From the NCBI GenBank assembly GCA_028714615.1, contig JAQTMA010000222.1:1-6819 (forward strand): a stretch of 6,819 nucleotides of DNA. Direction: 5' to 3'. A program made the translations under genes and the position numbers. This document shows, one piece after another, positions 1 to 5,832 of this stretch (its first letter is position 1; the number at the start of each line of letters is the position of its first letter). Origin of the DNA: Anaerolineaceae bacterium (GTDB lineage Bacteria > Chloroflexota > Anaerolineae > Anaerolineales > Anaerolineaceae). The notes under the pieces are model-generated. The model was not told the DNA's origin. It did not search any database and saw nothing but the letters and a program-made list of their open reading frames with translations.

Positions 1-1
1 C

Positions 2-586
2 CAACCGGCGCCACCCCAGGTCGAAGCCCTGCTGCGGGTGAACCGCATCGGGGAGTACGGAGGCAGGCGCCTGGTACTGGTGACCGCCCACCGCCGCGAG
101 AATTTCGGCCGGCCGCTGGCGGACATCTGCGCAGCCCTGCGCAGCCTGGCGGAGACCTACGCCGGACAGGTGGAGTTCGTTTACCCGGTGCATTTAAACC
201 CGAACGTACAGGAGCCGGTTTACCGCCTGCTTTCCGGCATTCCTAACCTGCTCTTGCTACCGCCGGTCGAGTATCTATCCCTGGTGCACCTGCTCAAGCG
301 CTCCACACTGGCGTTGACCGATTCGGGCGGCATCCAGGAGGAAGCCCCCGGGCTGGGCGTGCCCGCCCTGGTATTGCGCGATGTGACTGAGCGGCCCGAA
401 GGTGTGGACGCCGGAGTGCTCAAACTGGTCGGCACCGATCCGCAACGCATCATTGCCTGCGCACGCGAACTGTTGGACGATCCTCAAGCCCACGCCCGCA
501 TGGCCCGGGCGGTCAACCCCTTCGGGGATGGTCATGCTGCGCAGCAAATTGTGGCTGCCCTGACGAGCTTTCATGAGCGCGCCTGA
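2..586 (+). CDS. wecB: UDP-N-acetylglucosamine 2-epimerase (non-hydrolysing), C-terminal half, cut by window edge
   Basis: The enzyme interconverts UDP-GlcNAc and UDP-ManNAc in the cytoplasm and supplies ManNAc for surface glycans. The reading frame is open to the window's first bases, so the start lies upstream; the GTG at 38 is an internal valine. About 194 residues are visible, against roughly 370-390 for the family. Visible signatures are VTAHRRENFG (nt 80-109), whose His (nt 89-91) matches the histidine catalytically important in E. coli WecB, and then YPVHLNPNVQEPV. Next come TDSGGIQEEAP (nt 317-349, the UDP-binding stretch) and LRDVTERPEGV, and NPFGDG lies near the C-terminus. All are typical of WecB/MnaA and all appear intact. 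The final codons overlap the next gene by 14 nt, which suggests translational coupling to the glycosyltransferases. The name is safe at family level; whether ManNAc is the sugar used downstream is inference. Confidence 0.95.
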   Translation, partial: QPAPPQVEALLRVNRIGEYGGRRLVLVTAHRRENFGRPLADICAALRSLAETYAGQVEFVYPVHLNPNVQEPVYRLLSGIPNLLLLPPVEYLSLVHLLKRSTLALTDSGGIQEEAPGLGVPALVLRDVTERPEGVDAGVLKLVGTDPQRIIACARELLDDPQAHARMARAVNPFGDGHAAQQIVAALTSFHERA

Positions 587-1607
587 ACAGCAGCGCAAGC
601 GCATCGGGTTAACCCCCCGGCTCGTCGGAATCGGCGGACCGGCCTCGTTCCAGGCCAGGCTGATCGCCGGCCTGGCGCAGCGCGGAATCGCGACCACCTA
701 TGACGTGGATGACCCCGATTGCGCCACGCTCCTGGTCACCGGCGGCAGTTACCGGTTGGACCAGCTCTGGCGCGCCCGGCAGCGCGGAGTACGCATCGTG
801 CAGCGCCTGAACGGGATGAACTGGGTGCACCGCGTGCGCCCAACCGGCTGGCGGCATGCTCTGCGCTCGGAAGCTAACAACCGCATTCTGGCGACCATCC
901 GTGGCCGCCTGGCCCACCACATCATCTACCAGAGTAAATTCTCCAAAACGTGGTGGGAGCGGGTCTATGGACACGGGGCGCCGGCGGATACGGTCGTGTA
1001 TAACGGCGTCGACCTGGCCGCCTTCACACCCACCGGAGCCGGTCAACCGCCTTCCGAGCGCTTCCGCTTGCTGCTGGTGGAGGGCCACCTGGGTGGCGGC
1101 AACGAGGCCGGCCTGGAGAATGCCGTACGACTGACTGCCCGTTTGCTGAGCGAACACCACCTGCCGGTCGAATTAATGGTCGTAGGAGACGTACCCGCTG
1201 CATTGCGTTCCGTCGAGCAACGCCTGCCGGCGGGATGTCTGACCTGGAGCGGAATGGCGCCTCGCGAGCGCATTCCCGAGCTTGACCGCTCTGCCCACCT
1301 GCTCTTCTCGGCAGACATCAACGCCGCCTGCCCCAACGCCGTCATCGAAGCGCTGGCTTGCGGCTTGCCGGTCGTGTCATTCGACACCGGCGCGCTGGGT
1401 GAGCTACTGCGCGAAGGCGCCGGGGTCGCCGTGCCCTACGGCGCAGATGTGTGGAAGCTGGAGCCGCCTGACGTTAGCGCTCTGGCAGCCGCCGCGGCGG
1501 AAATCCTGACCCACCTGCCCGCCTATCGCGCGGCTGCCCGCCGGCGAGCCGAGCTAGTTTTCGGCCTGGAACAGATGGTCGACCAATACTTAGCCGTTTT
1601 ACTGTAA
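573..1607 (+). CDS. GT4-type glycosyltransferase
   Basis: A predicted retaining, nucleotide-sugar-dependent glycosyltransferase of GT-B fold, 344 aa, likely cytoplasmic or peripheral at the membrane. The N-terminal acceptor half runs to about residue 150. It contains RIGLTPRLVGIGGPASF (9-25), a QRLNGMNWVHR stretch (77-87), YQSKFSKTWW (119-128) and VVYNGVD (141-147), the usual hinge before the donor domain. The C-terminal donor half (about 164-344) ends its binding site with CPNAVIEALACGLPVVSFD (253-271). Glu259 is the second glutamate of the EX7E motif, while the first position (residue 251) is Ala, as in some GT4 groups with a CPN stretch. No signal peptide or membrane segment is seen. The ATG at 573 overlaps wecB by 14 nt and is the only sensible start before the conserved core; no strong Shine-Dalgarno is present, consistent with coupling. 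Donor, acceptor and linkage cannot be read from the sequence. Confidence 0.9.
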   Translation: MSAPEQQRKRIGLTPRLVGIGGPASFQARLIAGLAQRGIATTYDVDDPDCATLLVTGGSYRLDQLWRARQRGVRIVQRLNGMNWVHRVRPTGWRHALRSEANNRILATIRGRLAHHIIYQSKFSKTWWERVYGHGAPADTVVYNGVDLAAFTPTGAGQPPSERFRLLLVEGHLGGGNEAGLENAVRLTARLLSEHHLPVELMVVGDVPAALRSVEQRLPAGCLTWSGMAPRERIPELDRSAHLLFSADINAACPNAVIEALACGLPVVSFDTGALGELLREGAGVAVPYGADVWKLEPPDVSALAAAAAEILTHLPAYRAAARRRAELVFGLEQMVDQYLAVLL

Positions 1608-1619
1608 AATAAAACCAAG

Positions 1620-2741
1620 ATGGTCAGTGATCCTCCCCGCCTGGGTCTGCAGCAGCGCATCCTGCCCGCCTACCGGGCTGCGTTCTTTGAAGCGTTGGCG
1701 CAGGCCTGCCCTGCCGGGTTGAGCGTCTTGGCTGGGCAGCCGCGTCCGGATGAAGCGATGGGACCGCAAGCCGATCTGAAGCGGGCCGATTTTCAGCCAA
1801 CGCGCAATTGCTACCTCCTGAACGGCCGGCTGACCCTGGTGTGGCAGGCCGGCGTGATCCGCTGGCTGGAACGCTGGCAACCGGGCGCACTGGTGCTGGA
1901 AGCCAACCCTCGCAACCTGAGCAATGCACGGGCTGCCCGCTGGATGCATGCCCGGGGCGCTCCCGTCATCGGCTGGGGGCTGGGAGCGCCGCCGTTCTCC
2001 GGTACGATGGCCGGTTGGCGGGAGCAGCAGAGGCAAAGCTACCTGCGCCAATTCGACGCCCTGATCACCTACAGCCGGCGCGGGGCGGACCAGTTCGCCT
2101 GCTGCGGGTTCCCGCCCGGGCGCGTCTTTGTGGCGCCCAACGCGGCCACTGGCCGGCCTTCCGCGCCGCCGCCGCAACGCAAACCCGCCTTCGAGCCGGC
2201 GCCGGTGGCGCTCTTCGTCGGCCGCCTGCAACTGCGCAAACGGGTGGATGTGCTGCTTCAAGCCTGCGCCAGCCTGCCGCCGGCCCTCCAGCCCATTCTC
2301 TGGATCGCCGGAGATGGCCCCGCTCGCACCGAGCTAGAGAGCCTGGCTCGCCAGGTCTATCCGCGGGCGGAGTTCTACGGAGACCTGCGGGGAGAACCAT
2401 TAGCTGAGAAATTCAACCATGCGGACGTGTTCGTCTTGCCCGGCACCGGCGGGTTAGCCATCCAGCAGGCTATGGCGCATGCCCTACCGGTCATCGTCGC
2501 CGAGGCCGACGGCACTCAGGGCGACCTGGTGCAACCAGAAAACGGCTGGTGCGTGACCCCGGGCAATGCGGCAGAACTGGCGAACGCCTTCCAGCAAGCC
2601 TTTTCCGACCCAAGCCGCCTGCGAGCGATGGGAAACCGCTCCTATCGCATCGTGGCGGAAGAGATCAACATCGAGCGAATGGTGTCTGTGTTTTTGGAGG
2701 CAGTCGCATCCACCTCGGAGCGAATGAAATTTCACCCATAA
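1620..2741 (+). CDS. GT4-like glycosyltransferase with altered EX7E motif
   Basis: A 373-aa GT-B glycosyltransferase. The N-terminal half starts with RILPAYRAAFFEAL (13-26), the opening seen in many GT4 enzymes acting on envelope glycans. It continues with a short LGAPPFSG stretch (121-128) and DALITYSRRGADQF (146-159). The donor half opens with ALFVGRLQLRKRVDVLLQA (197-215), where Arg202 and Lys207 sit where GT4 enzymes bind donor phosphates. IAGDGPARTELE (229-240) and ADVFVLPGTGGLAIQQAMA (268-286) follow. In the last segment the two positions normally filled by the EX7E glutamates are Gly and Gln (275 and 283), so donor ribose binding must differ or the enzyme belongs to a variant subfamily. 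The frame is intact, so simple decay is unlikely. It starts 12 nt after the preceding gene with no Shine-Dalgarno; the intergenic bases are A-rich. Substrate unknown. Confidence 0.88.
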   Translation: MVSDPPRLGLQQRILPAYRAAFFEALAQACPAGLSVLAGQPRPDEAMGPQADLKRADFQPTRNCYLLNGRLTLVWQAGVIRWLERWQPGALVLEANPRNLSNARAARWMHARGAPVIGWGLGAPPFSGTMAGWREQQRQSYLRQFDALITYSRRGADQFACCGFPPGRVFVAPNAATGRPSAPPPQRKPAFEPAPVALFVGRLQLRKRVDVLLQACASLPPALQPILWIAGDGPARTELESLARQVYPRAEFYGDLRGEPLAEKFNHADVFVLPGTGGLAIQQAMAHALPVIVAEADGTQGDLVQPENGWCVTPGNAAELANAFQQAFSDPSRLRAMGNRSYRIVAEEINIERMVSVFLEAVASTSERMKFHP

Positions 2742-2790
2742 GAGCGTAGCGATAGCGCACCCCGGGTCGCACGCCCGAGGCCGTATGATG

Positions 2791-2796
2791 AGGAGG
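2791..2796 (+). promoter_or_regulatory. Strong Shine-Dalgarno for the lipid kinase gene
   Basis: An AGGAGG hexamer inside a longer purine run (2790-2800) lies 10 nt before the ATG at 2807 and fixes that start. It is the best ribosome-binding site on the plus strand here; the glycosyltransferase genes have weak or none. The 65-nt gap upstream also has a short 5-bp hairpin (2763-2777, loop CGCAC) without a T-run, too weak to call a terminator. Confidence 0.75.
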
Positions 2797-2806
2797 GGAG
2801 TGACTA

Positions 2807-3850
2807 ATGCCTGACGGAAACGAGAATCCAATCTCCAGCGCATCCAGGCCGTCCCTGGGCGAACGCATCGCGAGATGGATGCAGCCGAGGAAAGAGCCGC
2901 GCCGCCGCCAGAAATGGATGCACGTGATCGCCAACCCGGCTGCCGGGCAGGACCAACCTGTTTTGAAGACCCTCAACACTGCCTTCAAAGAGGCGGACGT
3001 GGACTGGGATATCTTTATCACCAAAGCTTATGGGGATGGGAAACGACTGGCTCGGGAAGCGGTCGCTGTTGGAGCTGACGTCGTCGTTGTTTTTGGCGGT
3101 GACGGGACCGTGGTCGACGTGGCCAGCGGCCTGGTTGGGACCAGCACCCCGTTGGGTATTCTGCCCGGTGGCACCGCCAATATGATGTCGCGCGCTATGG
3201 GCATTCCGCAAGACCTGAAAGCTGCCGCCGAGCTGATCGCCAACCCGGACCACAGCCTCCACAAGGTCTTCATCGGTCAGGTTGGAGAGGCGTATTTTGC
3301 CCAGATGGTCGGGATTGGCACGGAAGCCAGGATCGTCGAAGGCGCGGACCGGACGGCCAAGAACCACTTCGGGAATTGGGCTTATACCATCGCTGCTTTG
3401 AAGGCGCTGGCCGATCCAACCCAGGCGCACTACCGCCTGGAGATGGATGACGGGCAGGTTGTGGAAGAAGACGGGGTTACCTGCCTGATCGCCAAAACCG
3501 GCAACCTGGGAATATCGCCGCTCGAGCAATCGCCGCACACCGCTGACCCGAACGCGCCCCTCATGGATATCGTCATCGTGCGCAAGGCCGACGTGCCGAC
3601 CCTGGTCGATATCGCAACGACCGTCAGGACCGGTGGAATTAACCCAGAAACAATGCCGCACTGGCAGGCGCGCCAGGTCACGGTGACCTGCCATCCACCG
3701 GAAGCGATCACTGCGGATGGGGAACTGCTTGGGAAGACCCCGGTCAGTTTGCGCATCCTCCCGGATCCGGTCACCATCATCGTCCCGCCCGAAACGGTGA
3801 CCAGGAACGAGAAGAACGAAGAAAAGAACGATGAGAACAAGCTGGCCTAG
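2807..3850 (+). CDS. Diacylglycerol kinase / YegS-BmrU-type lipid kinase
   Basis: Predicted ATP-dependent lipid kinase of the DAGK/LCB5/YegS superfamily, 347 aa, acting on a membrane lipid such as diacylglycerol at the cytoplasmic face. The catalytic domain runs from about residue 38. It has the nucleotide-binding NPAAG (43-47), the diagnostic GGDGT (97-101), then LGILPGGTANMMSRAMGIP (116-134), where PGGTAN is the second conserved loop. The C-terminal beta-rich domain carries the family-typical ADGE near 303-306. All key motifs are intact. Two departures from the compact bacterial form are visible: a basic 36-residue N-terminal extension (RWMQPRKEPRRRQKW at 23-37) and a charged Asn/Lys/Glu tail (334-345). 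The start is supported by a strong AGGAGG. It sits between glycosyltransferase genes with 12 nt to the next one, so a role in glycolipid or lipid-carrier metabolism is plausible but inferred. The family also includes sphingosine and ceramide kinases; the substrate cannot be told from sequence. Confidence 0.92.
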   Translation: MPDGNENPISSASRPSLGERIARWMQPRKEPRRRQKWMHVIANPAAGQDQPVLKTLNTAFKEADVDWDIFITKAYGDGKRLAREAVAVGADVVVVFGGDGTVVDVASGLVGTSTPLGILPGGTANMMSRAMGIPQDLKAAAELIANPDHSLHKVFIGQVGEAYFAQMVGIGTEARIVEGADRTAKNHFGNWAYTIAALKALADPTQAHYRLEMDDGQVVEEDGVTCLIAKTGNLGISPLEQSPHTADPNAPLMDIVIVRKADVPTLVDIATTVRTGGINPETMPHWQARQVTVTCHPPEAITADGELLGKTPVSLRILPDPVTIIVPPETVTRNEKNEEKNDENKLA

Positions 3851-3862
3851 CTGGTCCTGCCT

Positions 3863-5083
3863 ATGCGCATCCTGATCATCGCCGATGGGCGCAGCCCGAT
3901 CACCCGCGGCTGGCTGGAAGGCTTGCTGGCGCGTGGGATTCAAGCCAGCCTCCTCTCCAGTTTCCCCTGCCCTCCCCCGCTTCCCGGGCTGGAGCACTTC
4001 GCCGTGCTGCCATTAGCCTTCAGCCAGTACGCGAGCAGCAGGAGCGCCACTACGCCGGGAAAGAGCGCTCCCCCGGGTGTGATGAAAAAGCTGGTGCGCC
4101 GCTTCCGCGCCTGGTTCCTGGCAGGGCGCTACCAATTGGGGCCGCTCTCCGTGCAGGCCAGCGCCGAGCGCTTCCGCCGCCTGGTTTCCGCACAACAGCC
4201 GGAGCTGGTGCACGCCATGCGCATCCCCTTTGAGGGCATGCTGGGGAGCTTCACCCCACCGGGGATTCCCCTGGTCGTGTCGATCTGGGGCAATGACCTG
4301 ACCCTGCACGCCGGCGGTTCGCTGGGCATGGGCACCCTCACCCGCCGCGCGCTGCAATGCGCCGGCGGCTTGATCGCCGACGCCCGGCGAGATATCCGCC
4401 TGGCGCAAGAATGGGGCTATGCCGCCGAAAAACCCTGGTTGGTTGCACCCGGCGCCGGCGGGTTGAGCCTGGAACAAATCCGCGCAGTTGCCTGCCAACC
4501 GGTCGACGCGCTGCTCGGATGCACGTTGGGTGATACGCAAGCCCTGCTGGTCAACCCGCGCGGCATCCGCCCAGGCAGTGTGCGCACGGATACCTTCTTC
4601 CAGGCCTTGCCGCCTCTACTCGCGCGTTTTCCCGGCGCGCTGGTGGCTTGCCCATCCATGGCCGGTCAGCCGGAAGCGCTGCGCTGGATGAGGCGCCTGA
4701 ACCTAGACGAAAATCGGGTGAAGCTGTTGCCCACCCTGTCTCAACCGGAGTTGTGGAGCCTCTTCCACCGCTCACAAGTATTCGTCTCCATCAGCCAACA
4801 CGACGGCACGCCCAATTCGTTCCTGGAGGGCATCGCCTGCGGGAGTTTCCCGGTGGTGGGTGACATCGAATCTTTGCGGGAGTGGATCACTCCCGGCGTG
4901 AACGGGCTGCTCGTCCCACCGGACGAACCACTCGCGCTGGTCGAAGCCATCGCCTCCAGCCTGGCGGCTCCGGCTTTGCGCGCCAATGCCGCCGCGCACA
5001 ATGCGCGCCTCATGGAACAGCGCGCGAACGCCCCGCAGGTGATGCGCTCCGTCGAAGCCTTTTACCGCGCACTGCTCCGCTAG
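3863..5083 (+). CDS. GT4-type glycosyltransferase
   Basis: A 406-aa GT-B glycosyltransferase, cytoplasmic or peripheral. It begins directly with MRILIIADGRSPITRGW, the first beta strand and its glycine-bearing loop, so the ATG at 3863 is well supported although no clear Shine-Dalgarno precedes it. Further landmarks are LVHAMRIPFEGML (115-127) and PLVVSIWGNDLTLHA (136-150), the hinge VAPGAGGLS (194-202), NPRGIRPGSVRTDTFF (231-246) at the donor phosphate site, and CPSMAGQPEALRW (263-275). The donor-site signature is SQHDGTPNSFLEGIACGSFP (311-330). Here Asp314 and Glu322 occupy the EX7E positions, a conservative first-position change. It continues into GDIESLREWITPGVNGLL (333-350). A basic patch at 74-90 (KKLVRRFRAWFLAGR) could lie against the membrane. 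The gene follows the lipid kinase by 12 nt and is last in the plus-strand run. Sugar and acceptor are unknown. Confidence 0.9.
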   Translation: MRILIIADGRSPITRGWLEGLLARGIQASLLSSFPCPPPLPGLEHFAVLPLAFSQYASSRSATTPGKSAPPGVMKKLVRRFRAWFLAGRYQLGPLSVQASAERFRRLVSAQQPELVHAMRIPFEGMLGSFTPPGIPLVVSIWGNDLTLHAGGSLGMGTLTRRALQCAGGLIADARRDIRLAQEWGYAAEKPWLVAPGAGGLSLEQIRAVACQPVDALLGCTLGDTQALLVNPRGIRPGSVRTDTFFQALPPLLARFPGALVACPSMAGQPEALRWMRRLNLDENRVKLLPTLSQPELWSLFHRSQVFVSISQHDGTPNSFLEGIACGSFPVVGDIESLREWITPGVNGLLVPPDEPLALVEAIASSLAAPALRANAAAHNARLMEQRANAPQVMRSVEAFYRALLR

Positions 5084-5098
5084 CAGCGCCTTGAGCGC

Positions 5099-5425
5099 CT
5101 AATACGACTGGCCCCTTCGATAACCTGGGACGCGGTTGCGGTGCCGGTAACTGCCGCCGTGCCCGGCCAAATCGACCAACAAGCCGGCTCCCAGCACAAT
5201 CCATTCATAGCCCATGACGCCCCCTGGGGAGACGTACAGGTAAGCCAGCGTCGTCCACGGCAAGAATATGCCTCCCAGCAACGCCCAAGCCCAGGTGGGG
5301 AGGACAAAACCCGGCAAAATCCAGCCCTCGAACGCCTGTGCAAAGCGCTGCGGATCCGTCAGCCACCAGTACAAAATGCCGATACGTGAGATGAAAACCA
5401 GTACGAGCGTAGTGATGCAGCACAT
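5099..5425 (-). CDS. Small membrane protein of unknown function, 108 aa
   Basis: I do not recognise a named family. The protein starts with a hydrophobic segment (about 3-21), then a short loop DPQRFAQAFEGW (24-35). A second hydrophobic stretch follows (36-65), probably one or two membrane helices and including LPWTTLAYLYVSPGGV (55-70). The last helix is at about 74-89. The C-terminus is basic and aromatic (SYRHRNRVPGYRRGQSY, 92-108) and probably cytoplasmic. The Trp/Tyr-rich LPWTTLAYLYVSPGG stretch looks like a conserved core rather than random hydrophobic sequence. The start is fixed by an AGGGAGGA 3 nt upstream, unusually close but strong. It lies 27 nt downstream of the 38-aa miniprotein gene and is probably cotranscribed with it. 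It converges with the glycosyltransferase gene, 15 nt between stop codons. Existence as a gene is likely; function unknown. Confidence 0.75.
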   Translation of the reverse strand: MCCITTLVLVFISRIGILYWWLTDPQRFAQAFEGWILPGFVLPTWAWALLGGIFLPWTTLAYLYVSPGGVMGYEWIVLGAGLLVDLAGHGGSYRHRNRVPGYRRGQSY

Positions 5426-5428
5426 ATT

Positions 5429-5436
5429 TCCTCCCT
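5429..5436 (-). promoter_or_regulatory. Shine-Dalgarno for the 108-aa membrane protein
   Basis: On the minus strand AGGGAGGA is followed by AAT and the ATG at 5425. The match to anti-Shine-Dalgarno is strong, and it supports this start and the minus-strand reading of the region over a competing plus-strand frame across 5141-5389. Confidence 0.65.
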
Positions 5437-5452
5437 GATCGCAGTATCACCC

Positions 5453-5569
5453 TTAGGCGGGTTTCTTCACGGGCAGCTTGTTCTTCTGTTGTTCCTTCTT
5501 CTTTTCAAGCTGTTCCTGCTTTTGCTTGCTTGCCTTGTTCTTATCCTTCTTACTGCCTCTTTCACCCAT
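5453..5569 (-). CDS. Lysine-rich 38-residue miniprotein
   Basis: A complete small frame reads MGERGSKKDKNKASK, then a Gln/Glu/Lys run, and ends KLPVKKPA. Of 38 residues, 13 are Lys, 5 Gln and 4 Glu, with no aromatic residue, so it is highly basic, soluble and either disordered or a single charged helix (about 13-31). I recall short bacterial hypothetical proteins opening MG-x-R-x-x-KKDK and ending in a Lys/Pro tail, and this fits that pattern; no function is known to me. GGAG lies 7 nt before the ATG, an ideal distance, whereas the overlapping out-of-frame ATG at 5574 is only 2 nt from the same site. The codons are strongly AAG-biased, making this strand almost purely purine. It is followed after 27 nt by the 108-aa membrane protein gene and preceded by a consensus -10 box. 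Nucleic-acid or ribosome binding is a guess from charge only. Confidence 0.7.
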   Translation of the reverse strand: MGERGSKKDKNKASKQKQEQLEKKKEQQKNKLPVKKPA

Positions 5570-5576
5570 CGCATGT

Positions 5577-5580
5577 CTCC
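5577..5580 (-). promoter_or_regulatory. Shine-Dalgarno for the miniprotein
   Basis: On the minus strand GGAG (within AAAAAGGAGA, 5576-5585) sits 7 nt before the ATG at 5569. It decides between that start and the out-of-frame ATG at 5574, which would be too close. Confidence 0.6.
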
Positions 5581-5642
5581 TTTTTGAGTAGACTCCAATG
5601 ATCCGGTAGGGGAAGCAGCCCGGGGGCGCCTCGTATGCATTG

Positions 5643-5648
5643 ATTATA
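5643..5648 (-). promoter_or_regulatory. Candidate -10 promoter box for the miniprotein operon
   Basis: The minus strand reads a perfect TATAAT here, with transcription expected to start near 5636, giving a leader of roughly 65 nt before the miniprotein ATG. No good TTGACA-like -35 is found at 15-19 nt upstream, and no extended TG-n motif is present. The position in the gap and the match in an otherwise GC-rich region make it a reasonable but unproven promoter. Confidence 0.35.
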
Positions 5649-5793
5649 GTCTCACATGGCTTAATCGAATGATATAACCGGGTAGCTGTTCAGGTCGAGG
5701 GGGAATGTGGCTTTCGGGAACAGCGAGCTGGATCCGTTCGCCTTACTTGACTGAACCTTCAACCCATTTGGCAGCTCACGCACCCTGTATCTA

Positions 5794-5832
5794 CCCAACT
5801 ACTGGACTACGCGACTAACGATTACCCGACTA
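5794..5832. repeat. Degenerate 8-bp tandem repeat, five units
   Basis: On the plus strand the units are CCCAACTA, CTGGACTA, CGCGACTA, ACGATTA (one base short) and CCCGACTA. On the minus strand this is a run of TAGTCGSG-like octamers. The last unit contains the yhhQ stop codon (TAG), so the array begins exactly at the end of that gene. Units share a rigid TAGT or TAAT core with a varying second half. Two or three flanking bases (CTA at 5791-5793) look like a partial sixth unit. Confidence 0.6.

Larger units (their letters stand above)
5570..5829. other. Non-coding interval between yhhQ and the miniprotein gene
   Basis: This 260-bp stretch is visibly more AT-rich and less structured than its neighbours and has no credible protein frame on either strand. 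It must hold the 3' end of the queF-yhhQ transcript and the 5' leader of the miniprotein/membrane-protein transcript. Seen in it are a minus-strand TATAAT (5643-5648), a degenerate 8-bp tandem repeat (5794-5832, running into yhhQ) and a small interrupted palindrome around 5719-5737 (GGA, CAGC / GCTG, TCC) with no T-run. I find no convincing rho-independent terminator and no RNA gene. Confidence 0.7.

Noticed and set aside
1605..1610. TAAAAT as a -10 box giving a leaderless second glycosyltransferase transcript
   Set aside because: It includes the stop codon of the preceding gene and has no -35 match at 16-18 nt; AT-rich bases at a gene junction are enough to explain it.
1599..2261. A 220-codon minus-strand frame opposite the second glycosyltransferase
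   Set aside because: No motif, atypical His/Gln/Arg/Pro-rich composition, and it lies entirely against a well-supported gene; a GC-bias shadow.
2763..2777. Hairpin CGGGT-CGCAC-GCCCG upstream of the lipid kinase as a terminator
   Set aside because: Only five base pairs including one G-T wobble, and no T-run downstream.
2784..2789. TATGAT as a -10 box for the lipid kinase
   Set aside because: Transcription would start inside the AGGAGG ribosome-binding site, leaving about 11 nt of leader and destroying it.
2804..3997. A 397-codon open frame on the minus strand covering the whole lipid kinase gene
   Set aside because: It is codon-register antisense to the kinase, so it stays open only because the GC-rich sense gene avoids TTA, CTA and TCA codons. 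The product shows no recognisable domain, while the sense strand has all kinase motifs and a strong ribosome-binding site.
5141..5389. An 82-codon plus-strand frame opposite the 108-aa membrane protein
   Set aside because: Pro/Gln/Arg-rich with no pattern. The minus-strand frame has a strong ribosome-binding site and a coherent membrane-protein profile.
5467..5640. A 57-codon minus-strand frame starting at the ATG at 5640 that overlaps the miniprotein out of frame
   Set aside because: It begins almost at the predicted transcription start and has no ribosome-binding site. It merely reads the purine-rich miniprotein codons as Arg/Asn/Ser.
5719..5737. Interrupted palindrome GGA-CAGC / GCTG-TCC as a terminator or operator
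   Set aside because: The inner arms leave only a 2-nt loop, the outer arms are unevenly spaced, and no T-run follows on either strand.
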